A DNA stretch of 64,000 nucleotides from an uncultured Prevotella sp. (GTDB taxonomy: Bacteria; Bacteroidota; Bacteroidia; Bacteroidales; Bacteroidaceae): assembly GCF_946407605.1 (NCBI RefSeq), contig NZ_CAMJOS010000017.1:1-64000 (forward strand), read 5' to 3'. Under the pieces are notes generated by a model. It was not told the DNA's origin, made no database searches, and worked only from the letters and a program-made list of their open reading frames with translations. Positions 35,714-44,566 of this stretch are shown one piece after another. Position 1 is the first letter of the stretch. Each line of letters opens with the position of its first letter. Position numbers and translations under genes: made by a program.

Positions 35714-37363
35714 ATGATTAGCAAGAATATCAAACATTATCTCGTTGCAGGTTGTGTCTGCTGTGGCATCGCTACAGCCTTCACGGCCTGTGCCGATTGG
35801 AACGACCATTATGGCGACAGCGCAACAGAAAGCAATGGTGGCGTTACGCTGTGGCAGCAGATGCAGTCAGAAGCTCAGTTGAGTGATTTCTGCAAGGTGC
35901 TTGAAGAAACCAAGGTGTTCCGTATGCACAAGAAGACCGTTGTCAGCTATGCCGACCTGCTGAATAGTGGTCAGTCGTTTACAGTGGTAGCCCCTGTGAA
36001 TGGCTCGTTCAACTGTGACTCGCTGCTTCAGCTGGTGCAGACCAACCAGGGCGACTCGCTTGTCGAGAAGTTCTTTATTCTGAACCATCTCTCCCGTTCC
36101 ACCACGTCAGTCAAGGACTTTGACCAGTCCATGCGAATGCTTAACTCAAAGAATGTGGTGTTGGGCGGAACAACTATTCAGGGTGTGACGGCTATCGACT
36201 TCAACAAGCACAGCCGTAATGGTGTGCTCCATATCGTTTCGAAGCCTCTGCCTTATCTCCATAGTCTCTATGAGAGTCTGTGTGACCTTCAGGAGATGTC
36301 GGCTATCGGTAGTCTGCTCCGTCTTTACGACGAGGACTATTTCGATGCTGACGCCTCTGTTTCCAGTGGTATTGTCGAAGGCGTTCCCGTCTATGTAGAC
36401 TCTGTGATTATCGAGCGTAATCGTCTGTTACAGCAGATCGGTCTCATCAATGCCGAGGACTCCACCTATTGGGTAGTGGCTCCCAGCTCAGCAGGCTGGC
36501 AGAAGGCCTATAGTGAGGCAGAAAAGTATTTCACATACGACAAACAGGTACTCAAGCGTGACTCTCTTCAGCAATATTGGACGATGCGTGCCTTACTTGA
36601 TGATGCAATCTTTAATATGACTGACCAGAAGTCGGAGGATGCCACACAGGATTCCATCGTTTCTGTGCCCTACATGCAGTGGCGCAAGACCTATGTTGCA
36701 GGTAAGCCCAAACTCCATGTGTTCAGCAATCCGTTCAAGGCTGGCGGCATTTTCGATGGTGCCAAGAAGATTTCATGTAGCAATGGTGTGCTCTATCAGG
36801 TTGATGAGTGGCCTTTCACTCCTGAGCAGACTTACTTCCAGCAGTTGTGGAGCGAAGGTGAGAACACCGCATTGATTACAGACTACAAAGACTGTACATA
36901 TAATGTGCGTCGTGAGGTGGCTGATAGCATCTCCGACAATGCTTACCTGCAGATTGTGCCAGGCTCCAGCACCTCAAACTGGACGATGACCTTCCGCGTC
37001 AACAACACCCTCGCCGGCAATTACGACTTTGGTGTGGTGGTGCTGCCTAAGCGTGTTTCTGACCAGATTGCTCCCGATACGCGAGCCTGTAAGTTCAGGG
37101 CCACCATTACCTATGTTGATGCTGATGGCAAGGAGCAGAGCTTCAACTGCAACAAGACGACGTTTGAAACCGACCCTACGAAGGTTGATACTGTCTGGAT
37201 TGCTCCCGATTTCAATCTCCCCGCCTGCAACTACGATCAGAAGGACATCAAGGTCACTGTGAAGCTGCAGTGCTACATCTCCGCCAAGGAAACGTCTTCG
37301 TATGCCCGCGAGATGTATCTCGACTGTATCTATCTGCGTCCCCGAACCTCTAAAGCCGAATAA
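35714..37363 (+). CDS. Fasciclin (FAS1)-domain lipoprotein, third of three
   Basis: 549 residues from the ATG at 35714. The N-terminus (MISKNIKHYLVAGCVCCGIA) ends in the lipobox ATAFTAC, followed by ADWNDHYGDSATESNG. FAS1 pattern: LSDFCKVLEETKVFRM, FTVVAPVNGSFNCDSLLQLV, NGVLHIVSKPLPYL, then a weaker second unit to about residue 350. The C-terminal 170 residues form a beta-sandwich (SNWTMTFRVNNTLAGNYDFG, DIKVTVKLQCYIS). The stop is only 2 bp before the start of the second SusC gene, which suggests translational coupling and a shared complex. Same family as the two other fasciclin genes of this operon. Confidence 0.82.
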   Translation: MISKNIKHYLVAGCVCCGIATAFTACADWNDHYGDSATESNGGVTLWQQMQSEAQLSDFCKVLEETKVFRMHKKTVVSYADLLNSGQSFTVVAPVNGSFNCDSLLQLVQTNQGDSLVEKFFILNHLSRSTTSVKDFDQSMRMLNSKNVVLGGTTIQGVTAIDFNKHSRNGVLHIVSKPLPYLHSLYESLCDLQEMSAIGSLLRLYDEDYFDADASVSSGIVEGVPVYVDSVIIERNRLLQQIGLINAEDSTYWVVAPSSAGWQKAYSEAEKYFTYDKQVLKRDSLQQYWTMRALLDDAIFNMTDQKSEDATQDSIVSVPYMQWRKTYVAGKPKLHVFSNPFKAGGIFDGAKKISCSNGVLYQVDEWPFTPEQTYFQQLWSEGENTALITDYKDCTYNVRREVADSISDNAYLQIVPGSSTSNWTMTFRVNNTLAGNYDFGVVVLPKRVSDQIAPDTRACKFRATITYVDADGKEQSFNCNKTTFETDPTKVDTVWIAPDFNLPACNYDQKDIKVTVKLQCYISAKETSSYAREMYLDCIYLRPRTSKAE

Positions 37364-37365
37364 CT

Positions 37366-40300
37366 ATGAAGAAGTATATATTATCTGTAGTCATGCTGTT
37401 GGCAACCATTTCGCTGGCAGCTCAGGAGAACACAAAAGTAGTGACGGGCCGTGTTGTTGATGCCGCCACAGGACAGCCTCTGGCGGGTGTCATCGTGTCA
37501 GCCTACGGCAATCAGCGTCGTACCACGATGACTGACGAGACGGGCTACTATGAGTTGAGTGTGCCGGAAGAAACTCGTTCGGTCATCATGCGTGTGGAGG
37601 GTTATAACCTGCAGCAGCGTGCCATTGCCGACGGGAAAGCCAACGCCCAGCTTTATAGTAATGCGTTCAGCGAGACCTATCAGACACAGACCACAGCAGT
37701 GCTCAGCTCTCAGGCAGGTCAGTTTGACAACACCTCTGAGTTCAGCATCGACCCGTTGATAACCCAGCGCTTGGGTGGTGATGTGCGTAGCGTTAACCGT
37801 AGTGGCATCCCTGGCATGGGTAACATCATGCTTGTCGAGGGTATCAACTCACTCAATGCCAACGCTCAGCCGTTGATAGTTATCGATGATGTGATCATGG
37901 ATATGCAATACTCGCGTGAGATGCTCCACGATGGTTATTATAATAACCTCCTGGCTAATATCAATGTTAACGACATCGAGACAGTCACGGTGCTCAAGAA
38001 CGGTACCGCCCTCTATGGTGCCAAGGGTGCTAATGGTGTCATCGCCATCAAGACCAAGCGTAACAAGTCTATGGCCACAAAGATTGATGTGACCATCAAC
38101 GGACGCTATGAGTTGGTGCCCCGTCTGCCTCAGATGATGAATGCAGACTCGTATCGTCTCTATGCCACAGAGTTGCTGAACGGAACCATGGATCCCAACA
38201 TGATTGGCAAGATGAAATTCCTGAACAACGAGCCCACCTATTTCTATTATAACCAGTATCACAACAATACCGACTGGACTGACGAGGTTTACAAGAACGC
38301 TTTCTCGCAGAACTACGGTATCAACGTGCAGGGTGGTGACGATGCCGCTTCTTACAACCTCTCGGTAGGCTATTCGCTGGGCAACAGCACGCTGCGTGAG
38401 AACGACTATTCTCGTTTCAGCATGCGTCTGAACTCTGACATCAACATTACCAAGGACCTGAGCGTGCGCTTCGACGCTTCTTACAGTGATGTGGACCGTG
38501 ACCTGCGCGACGATGGTGCTTCTGCCGATCCGTTGGGCACCGTTATTACCTCTCCTGGTTTCCTGGCGCTGGCTAAGTCGCCGTTCCTTTCGCCCTATGC
38601 CTACGACCTCTATGGTAACCGTAGTCATTATTTGGCTGAGGCTGATGACTATCTTGAAGGTAAGTTCCAGGGCCGTGGTCGTCTGGCCAACCCTGTCAGC
38701 ATCCTCGAGTATGGTGATGGCAAGAACCGCAACTCGTTTGGTAACCGTCTGGTCAACTTCGCCATCACGCCGAAGTATCAGTTCAACCGCCACCTGTCTG
38801 TCAGCGAGCATTTCGTGCTGGGACTGGTCAACACCAACGAGAACTACTATCTGCCTATCCAGGGTGTGCCTACCTTCGTTGTCGATGGTTTGAGCGATGA
38901 TACATCACTCAACAATATTGCGCAGAGCCAGACGGCTCGCGAGACTGCCATCCAGAGCGACACCCGTATCACATGGGAGATCGATCCTACCATCACTTCT
39001 CACCTGAAGGTGATGGGTGGCGTGCGTTATCTGAGCACCGACTATACTCAGACGGCACAGGGCGGTTACAACTCGCCAAACGACAAGAAGCCTAACATGA
39101 CCACCTCCTTGGTGTTCAAGACCACCGGCGGTGCCGATGACCAGACACGCGAGATTACATGGTATGCTTTGGCCGACTATAGTCTGAACGAGCGCTACTA
39201 TCTCAATGCAGGCATCTCTGCCCAGGCTTCTTCACGCTTTGGTGCCGATATCAGTGGTGGTCTCAAGCTGTTCAACACTGTGTGGGGCTTCTTCCCCAGC
39301 GTTGAGGCTGCTTGGGTGATGACCAACGAGAAGTGGCTGTCAGGTGTCAAGGGTATCGACTACCTGCGTCTCAACGTGGGCTTTGACATCACCGGCAATG
39401 ATGATATCAACTATATCGCCTCGCGTTCTTATTTCGTTTCAAAGCGTATGCTGGGTGAGCTGGCCACCGGTAAGGTCATCGGCAATATCGGTAATACCGA
39501 TCTGCAATGGGAGACCACCCGCAGGCTGACGGCCGGACTCAACGGTAACTTCTTCAATAACCGCGTCAATACCCAGTTCAATATCTATAAGAGCTGGACA
39601 TCCAACCTCCTCTCTCTGCGCCAGCTGGCATGGACCAGTGGTCTGCAGGAAAACTGGAGTAACGATGGAAAACTCGAGAACCTCGGCTTCGATGTCACCA
39701 TTGGCTGGAAGGTATTGGCCTTGAAGGACTTCACTTGGGAGCTGGGCGCTTCGGCCGGACACTATACTAATAAGGTGACAGCCCTGCCCGACAACAAGAG
39801 TGTGAAGACTGACATCTATGGTGCCACCATCCTTACTCAGGTGGGACAGCCCGTAGGACTGTTCTATGGCTATAAGACCGACGGTGTCTATTCCAAGACT
39901 TCTGAGGCTCAGGCCGATGGCTACTATGTAAAGAAGCAGAATGGTGATAATGCTTATTTCGAAGCAGGCGACATGCGTTTTGTCGACATCAATCACGACA
40001 AGTGTATTGACGAGAACGATATGACCATTATCGGCGACCCCAACCCCGATATCTATGGTTCTATCTTTGCCAACTTCACTTACAAGAACTTTGCGCTGAA
40101 TGCGGTGTTCAACTATTCGTTGGGCAATGACATCTATAACTACCAGCGTTCGCTGCTCGAAGGCGGCACCTACTTCCTCAACCAGACCACGGCAATGAAC
40201 AACCGCTGGACGACAGAGGGACAGCAGACCGACATTCCACGCATCAGTTATCTTGACCCCCTGGGCAATTCACGCTTCAGCGACCGTTGGATTGAAGATG

Positions 40301-40533
40301 GCTCTTACCTGCGTCTCAGCAGCGTCACCCTCAGCTATCACCTGCCTATACGCAGCACCTACCTGCAGGGTATCACCGTCTGGGGCAATGCCAACAACCT
40401 CTTCACTATCACGCGCTATCTAGGCAATAATCCTGACTGCGCCTTGGGATCTAATGTGCTGACGCAGGGCATCGACCGTGGTCTGCTCTCTGCCGGACGT
40501 TCCTTCTCACTGGGTGTGAATATCAACTTGTAA
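37366..40533 (+). CDS. SusC/RagA-type TonB-dependent transporter, second copy
   Basis: 1055 residues with a signal peptide (MKKYILSVVMLLATISLAAQ). The carboxypeptidase-regulatory-like domain (VVTGRVVDAATGQPLAGVIV) is followed by a divergent plug (RSGIPGMGNIMLVEGINSLN, QPLIVIDDVIMDM, VLKNGTALYGAKGANGVIAI) and a full barrel ending RSFSLGVNINL. The plug lacks a typical LQGRxAG segment, having ITQRLGGDVRSVNRSG instead, so it is a diverged SusC. It starts 2 bp after a fasciclin gene and is followed by its own SusD. The two SusC proteins are clearly different, so this is not a recent duplication. Confidence 0.94.
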   Translation: MKKYILSVVMLLATISLAAQENTKVVTGRVVDAATGQPLAGVIVSAYGNQRRTTMTDETGYYELSVPEETRSVIMRVEGYNLQQRAIADGKANAQLYSNAFSETYQTQTTAVLSSQAGQFDNTSEFSIDPLITQRLGGDVRSVNRSGIPGMGNIMLVEGINSLNANAQPLIVIDDVIMDMQYSREMLHDGYYNNLLANINVNDIETVTVLKNGTALYGAKGANGVIAIKTKRNKSMATKIDVTINGRYELVPRLPQMMNADSYRLYATELLNGTMDPNMIGKMKFLNNEPTYFYYNQYHNNTDWTDEVYKNAFSQNYGINVQGGDDAASYNLSVGYSLGNSTLRENDYSRFSMRLNSDINITKDLSVRFDASYSDVDRDLRDDGASADPLGTVITSPGFLALAKSPFLSPYAYDLYGNRSHYLAEADDYLEGKFQGRGRLANPVSILEYGDGKNRNSFGNRLVNFAITPKYQFNRHLSVSEHFVLGLVNTNENYYLPIQGVPTFVVDGLSDDTSLNNIAQSQTARETAIQSDTRITWEIDPTITSHLKVMGGVRYLSTDYTQTAQGGYNSPNDKKPNMTTSLVFKTTGGADDQTREITWYALADYSLNERYYLNAGISAQASSRFGADISGGLKLFNTVWGFFPSVEAAWVMTNEKWLSGVKGIDYLRLNVGFDITGNDDINYIASRSYFVSKRMLGELATGKVIGNIGNTDLQWETTRRLTAGLNGNFFNNRVNTQFNIYKSWTSNLLSLRQLAWTSGLQENWSNDGKLENLGFDVTIGWKVLALKDFTWELGASAGHYTNKVTALPDNKSVKTDIYGATILTQVGQPVGLFYGYKTDGVYSKTSEAQADGYYVKKQNGDNAYFEAGDMRFVDINHDKCIDENDMTIIGDPNPDIYGSIFANFTYKNFALNAVFNYSLGNDIYNYQRSLLEGGTYFLNQTTAMNNRWTTEGQQTDIPRISYLDPLGNSRFSDRWIEDGSYLRLSSVTLSYHLPIRSTYLQGITVWGNANNLFTITRYLGNNPDCALGSNVLTQGIDRGLLSAGRSFSLGVNINL

Positions 40534-40536
40534 TTA

Positions 40537-40557
40537 ATTGATAATTGAAAATTGATA
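40537..40557 (+). repeat. Heptamer tandem repeat (ATTGAWA)x3
   Basis: ATTGATA, ATTGAAA, ATTGATA between the second SusC and SusD genes, 3 bp before the SusD start codon. Confidence 0.88.
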
Positions 40558-40560
40558 GTT

Positions 40561-42294
40561 ATGATTACAAAAAGCATAAAACAATTCTTCATTGCAGGTT
40601 CTGTGTGCTGTGGCGTTGCCGTAGCCCTTACGTCCTGCGCTGACATGCTCGAAACGGATTCAGAACTGGTGGAATACGAGAAGGATAACACCCTTGATCA
40701 TCCCACTGACTCGGTATACAGCATGATGGGCATCATCAACAAGATGCAAGTGATAGCTGACCGTTCTGTTCTGTTGGGCGAGGTTCGTGGCGACCTTGTG
40801 TCAACCACAGAGGCTGCTTCTGCCGACCTGAAGCGCCTGGCCAATTTCGATTTTACGCAGGATAACAAGTACAATCAGGTGAGCGACTACTATGCCGTCA
40901 TCAACAATTGCAACTATTATCTGGCCCATATCGACACCACCTTGCAGCGTCGTGGTCGCATTCTCTTCCAGCGCGAGTATGCTGCTGTCAAGGCTTTCCG
41001 TGCATGGACCTACCTCGAACTGGTCAAGGCCTATGGCAGTGTGCCTCTTGTCACGACACCTATGATGACCGAGCGTGAGGCTAACGATGCTCTCAACATC
41101 ACTCCTAGCAATATCAAAGAGGTGTGTCGGTATTTCATTGACGACCTCAAGCCGCTGGTCGAAGTTGAAGTGCCCGACTTCGGTACTATCGGTGACTATA
41201 AGTCTGTGGATTTCTTCCTCCCCATCAAAGCCCTGCTGGGCGACCTCTATCTCTGGTCTGAGCAGTACAATGATGCCGCCTACTGGTATCACGAGTACCT
41301 GAACAATCAGGATAAGGTCATCATGATGGAAAAGGATAACCGTGTGTTCTGGGATGGCATTTCCGAGTATCTCAACCCCAGAAATACCTATCAGGCCGAC
41401 AAGACCGAGGAGATTCTGAGTTATATCCCCATGGAGACCCAGATATTCGATGGTACTGTGAGCGACCTCATCAATGTGTTCTGTTCTACCAAGAACAATA
41501 ACTATTACGCTCAGCTGATTCCTTCGAAGGCCATCTATCAGCTCTCTTCCAGCCAGATCTACTGCACCGAGCACAAGACCGAGGTGGCTGTCGACACCGT
41601 TTATGCACCGCGCACAGGTCTGCTGTCCGATATCTATCTGGGCGATCTGCGCCTGTCGGCTGTCTTCAGCGAAAAGTCTGTCGATGGTCAGGACGCTTAT
41701 TCCGAGTACTCGCAGCTGCGCCATGAGAACAAGAAGTTTATGGCCAACTCGTCATTGACGACTAAGGATCGTATCACCACCTATCGCAGTCCTATGGTCT
41801 ATCTGCGCTATGCCGAGGCTCTCAACCGTGCAGGCTATCCCTCTTCGGCCTTTGCTGTGCTGAAGTACGGTCTGTGTGCTGAGCATGTGGACAACTATGT
41901 TGATCCTCGTGAGCAGGTCGCTGCTGGCGACCTCATCGCGTTCCGTAGCGAATTCAGTCACGACAATACCGTAGGTATCCATTCACGCGGTTCTGGCGAC
42001 AGCCATTGCAATGCCAAGTATACGATGCCTATGCCTAAGGAGGCTCAGGCCAGCTATGAGGATACTGTCAAGTGTCAGATTCCGTTGGTCGAGGATCTCA
42101 TCATTGATGAGATGGCACTCGAGGGTTCTTTCGAGGGCAACCGCTTCTATGATTTGCTGCGTGTGGCCTCACGTAAAGACCGTGACGCCTCTTACCTGGC
42201 AAACCGTATTGCTCAGCGTGACGGGTCTGAGAATGCAGCCCTTAAGGCTCTGCTCATGAACAAGGATAATTGGTTCCTGCCATTACCGAGATGA
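40561..42294 (+). CDS. SusD/RagB-family lipoprotein, second copy
   Basis: 577 residues from the ATG at 40561. N-terminus MITKSIKQFFIAGSVCCGVA ends in lipobox VALTSC; ADMLETDSELVEYEKDNTLD follows. SusD-type features include YAAVKAFRAWTYLELVKAYG (TPR core), SPMVYLRYAEALNRAGYPSS and EMALEGSFEGNRFYDLLRVA near the C-terminus. The lipoprotein signal is nearly the same as in the two fasciclin genes upstream, so the signal-peptide region has been exchanged or copied among these genes. Last gene of the operon; it probably pairs with the SusC at 37366. Confidence 0.93.
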   Translation: MITKSIKQFFIAGSVCCGVAVALTSCADMLETDSELVEYEKDNTLDHPTDSVYSMMGIINKMQVIADRSVLLGEVRGDLVSTTEAASADLKRLANFDFTQDNKYNQVSDYYAVINNCNYYLAHIDTTLQRRGRILFQREYAAVKAFRAWTYLELVKAYGSVPLVTTPMMTEREANDALNITPSNIKEVCRYFIDDLKPLVEVEVPDFGTIGDYKSVDFFLPIKALLGDLYLWSEQYNDAAYWYHEYLNNQDKVIMMEKDNRVFWDGISEYLNPRNTYQADKTEEILSYIPMETQIFDGTVSDLINVFCSTKNNNYYAQLIPSKAIYQLSSSQIYCTEHKTEVAVDTVYAPRTGLLSDIYLGDLRLSAVFSEKSVDGQDAYSEYSQLRHENKKFMANSSLTTKDRITTYRSPMVYLRYAEALNRAGYPSSAFAVLKYGLCAEHVDNYVDPREQVAAGDLIAFRSEFSHDNTVGIHSRGSGDSHCNAKYTMPMPKEAQASYEDTVKCQIPLVEDLIIDEMALEGSFEGNRFYDLLRVASRKDRDASYLANRIAQRDGSENAALKALLMNKDNWFLPLPR

Positions 42295-42389
42295 GAAAAG
42301 AAGTGTCAGAAAACCACGTTTTTTGACACCATAATGCAAAAATGAAAATAAACGAAACATAATTGTAAATGAGTCACGCAAAAAGTGTG

Positions 42390-42397
42390 TAACTTTG
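42390..42397 (+). promoter_or_regulatory. Promoter -7 box of the candidate small RNA
   Basis: TAACTTTG followed by CACC, a good Bacteroidota -7 box in the spacer after the second SusD. TTG at 42363-42365 is 24 bp upstream, slightly too far. No protein start follows within 180 bp. Confidence 0.65.
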
Positions 42398-42403
42398 CAC
42401 CGT

Positions 42404-42551
42404 CATTCGAAAGAATTGTTTTAGGTAAAATAATAGTAGTGATTCATTTTATAGTTATAGTTAGTAGTTGGATTTTAGTTTTGTAGTATATTAGTTATGG
42501 TAAACTAATGAAAACGACCGCCCGTATGAGAATATAGGCGGTCGTTTTTTT
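42404..42551 (+). ncRNA. Candidate small RNA downstream of the Sus operon
   Basis: A region of about 148 bp lies between a consensus -7 box (42390-42397) and a strong intrinsic terminator (42511-42551). It contains no ORF longer than a few codons. The transcript would start near 42404, be A/T-rich with short TAGTTAT-like repeats in the middle, and end in the terminator hairpin. Small RNAs of this size near PULs are known in Bacteroides. The alternative is a 5' leader of the CotH gene with an attenuator, since that gene starts 33 bp after the terminator. Confidence 0.5.
42511..42551 (+). terminator. Strong intrinsic terminator
   Basis: Perfect 12-bp stem AAAACGACCGCC / GGCGGTCGTTTT with a 14-bp loop and a run of seven T. 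Confidence 0.92.
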
Positions 42552-42583
42552 ATACGAAAGTGAAACTTATACAAAAGCTAAAT

Positions 42584-44428
42584 ATGAAACAGTACCCCAT
42601 ACTCCTTTCCTTGTGCCTTACAGCCCTTACTGCTGTCGCACAGCCCCGCTTTAGTCAGCCCCATGGGCTCTATGAGGCGGGAACCCTCACCGTGGCTATC
42701 ACCGGTAGCGAGACAGCAGAGATAAGATACACCACCGATGGTAGTGCCCCCACCATGCAGAGTCAGCTCTATTCATCGCCCCTTACCATTAGCAAAACCA
42801 CGATACTTCGGGCTGCCGAGGTGTTAGGTGACTCGCTCTCGCCTGTGGCCACTGCCTCGTATTTATTCATTCCGTCAGTACTGAGTCAGCCCAATAACCC
42901 CGCAGGCTATCCGGAAGAGTGGGGCGCCTATACGCAGATTCGTGGTGTGGCGAAAGCAGACTACGAGATGGACCCGGAGATGACTGAAGACCCGGCTTTG
43001 CGTCCTCTGATTGCCGAAGGTCTGAAGTCATTGCCTATCCTCTCTATCGTTGCCGACAAGGGGCATTTCTTCAGCCACGACAACGACCCCGAGGAGGGTG
43101 GCATCTATATCTTCACTGGTCCACCAGTAGGCGATGCCACAGGTCATGGCTGGACGCGTCCTGCCAATATCGAGCTGATAGGTGGTCCGCAAGGTCATGA
43201 TTTCACGGCTCTCTGCGGTGTGCGCCTCCATGGCGGTCATGGTCGTCTGGCCGAGAAGAATCCCAAGCACTCGTTCCGACTGGTGTTCAAGAAGGAATAT
43301 GGTAAGAAAACCATGAAATACCCGCTGTTTGGACCCGATGAGCCCAGTCAGTTCGATCAGTTGGTGTTGCGTTGCCATTTCGGCAATGCCTGGCAGCACT
43401 GGGATAGCGGCAACCGCCGTAAGGCACAATATACCCGCGATGTATGGATGCGGCGTATGCAGCGCAAAATGGGCCATACCAGCGTCAATGCGCTCTATGT
43501 CCATCTGTTCCTCAACGGCATGTATTGGGGCATCTATAATATTGCCGAGCGTGTTGACGACCAGTACGGCAAGGACCATCTCGGTGGCAAGAAAAGCGAT
43601 ATCGACGTCATTAAGATAGAAGAGTCTGGCGGCAACCATATCGAAGCCAGCGAGGGCGACCTCACAGCGTGGAAGCTGATGACTGAGATTGCAGCTAAGG
43701 CTGACGATGATGCTTATTATCAGCAGCTCGACACGCTGCTCGACATCCCTGCCTTTATCGACTACATGCTCATCAATCAGTATGCCGGCAATACCGATTG
43801 GGACCATCACAACTGGTACGCTATCCGCCGCCATAACAACGACAGCGCGCTGAGCACCGGCTTCCGTTTCCTCTGCTGGGACTCGGAGATTGTCTTTGAT
43901 AATGTCTACGAGAATGTGCTCAGTAAGAACAACGGCCGGCAATATCCCACCGGCATCTTCCAGCACCTGCTGAATAACGATACCTTTGCGCGTCAATATG
44001 TCCGTCGTGCCAAACAGCTGCTGGCCGATGATGGTCTGCTGGGTGAGGCTTCTGTAGTAGCGCTGTGGGACAGCCTCTACAATACCATCTCCACCGCTCT
44101 ATATGATGAGGCTGCACGTTGGGGCGACTACCGCCGCGATGTACACCGTTGGCAGTCGGCAGGCCACCTGTATACCGTCGATGACTATTATCAGGCCGAG
44201 CGCGAGCGCCTGCTCACCGAGTATTTCCCCTTCCGTAGTGACTGGGTTCTCGAGGATATCCTCTCTTATGTCGATATCGACGATACCGATGATGATGCCT
44301 CCATCGTCACCACCCCTTCTCGCCGCCATTCCGACCGTCAGTTATATAATCTCCAGGGTCAGGCAGTATCCCGTCCCCGTCCGGGACTATACATTCGCAA
44401 TGGTAAGGTGGTTATTTTCAAAAAATAG
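42584..44428 (+). CDS. CotH-kinase-family secreted protein with chitobiase-like N-terminal domain
   Basis: 614 residues from the ATG at 42584, which gives a signal peptide (MKQYPILLSLCLTALTAVAQ). An upstream GTG is not needed. Residues 20-95 are a chitobiase/hexosaminidase C-terminal-like domain (GTLTVAITGSETAEIRYTTD, then GSAPT and TTILRAAEV). Residues 160-500 match CotH kinases: VRLHGGHGRLAEKNPKHSFR, LFLNGMYWGIYNIAERVDDQ, DYMLINQYAGNTDWDHHNWY and CWDSEIVFDNVYENV. CotH-type kinases phosphorylate proteins; the bacterial prototype acts in spore coats, and the role in Bacteroidota is unknown. The C-terminus (LYNLQGQAVSRPRPGLYIRN then GKVVIFKK) has the type IX secretion style. The terminator at 42511 just upstream means it is either attenuated or has an unseen promoter. 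Confidence 0.85.
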   Translation: MKQYPILLSLCLTALTAVAQPRFSQPHGLYEAGTLTVAITGSETAEIRYTTDGSAPTMQSQLYSSPLTISKTTILRAAEVLGDSLSPVATASYLFIPSVLSQPNNPAGYPEEWGAYTQIRGVAKADYEMDPEMTEDPALRPLIAEGLKSLPILSIVADKGHFFSHDNDPEEGGIYIFTGPPVGDATGHGWTRPANIELIGGPQGHDFTALCGVRLHGGHGRLAEKNPKHSFRLVFKKEYGKKTMKYPLFGPDEPSQFDQLVLRCHFGNAWQHWDSGNRRKAQYTRDVWMRRMQRKMGHTSVNALYVHLFLNGMYWGIYNIAERVDDQYGKDHLGGKKSDIDVIKIEESGGNHIEASEGDLTAWKLMTEIAAKADDDAYYQQLDTLLDIPAFIDYMLINQYAGNTDWDHHNWYAIRRHNNDSALSTGFRFLCWDSEIVFDNVYENVLSKNNGRQYPTGIFQHLLNNDTFARQYVRRAKQLLADDGLLGEASVVALWDSLYNTISTALYDEAARWGDYRRDVHRWQSAGHLYTVDDYYQAERERLLTEYFPFRSDWVLEDILSYVDIDDTDDDASIVTTPSRRHSDRQLYNLQGQAVSRPRPGLYIRNGKVVIFKK

Positions 44429-44512
44429 CACTTTTCTTTTTGTATTTGTTTCATACAACCCCTAAAGGCATGATAATCAATCATACAATAACGAGAAATA
44501 GTTGTTGAAAGA

Positions 44513-44544
44513 TTTGGCAGTATGACTGATTTTGAGTAATTTTG
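44513..44544 (+). promoter_or_regulatory. Promoter of the acyl-CoA ligase/prfB unit
   Basis: TTTG (44513-44516), 20 bp spacer, TAATTTTG (44537-44544), 23 bp before the ligase start. Confidence 0.78.
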
Positions 44545-44566
44545 CAACATCAAATATAAGCATATT

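Noticed and set aside
25984..42294. An ordinary polysaccharide utilisation locus with a known substrate
   Set aside because: No glycoside hydrolase, lyase, sulfatase or hybrid two-component regulator is present between 25.9 and 44.5 kb, so a substrate cannot be assigned.
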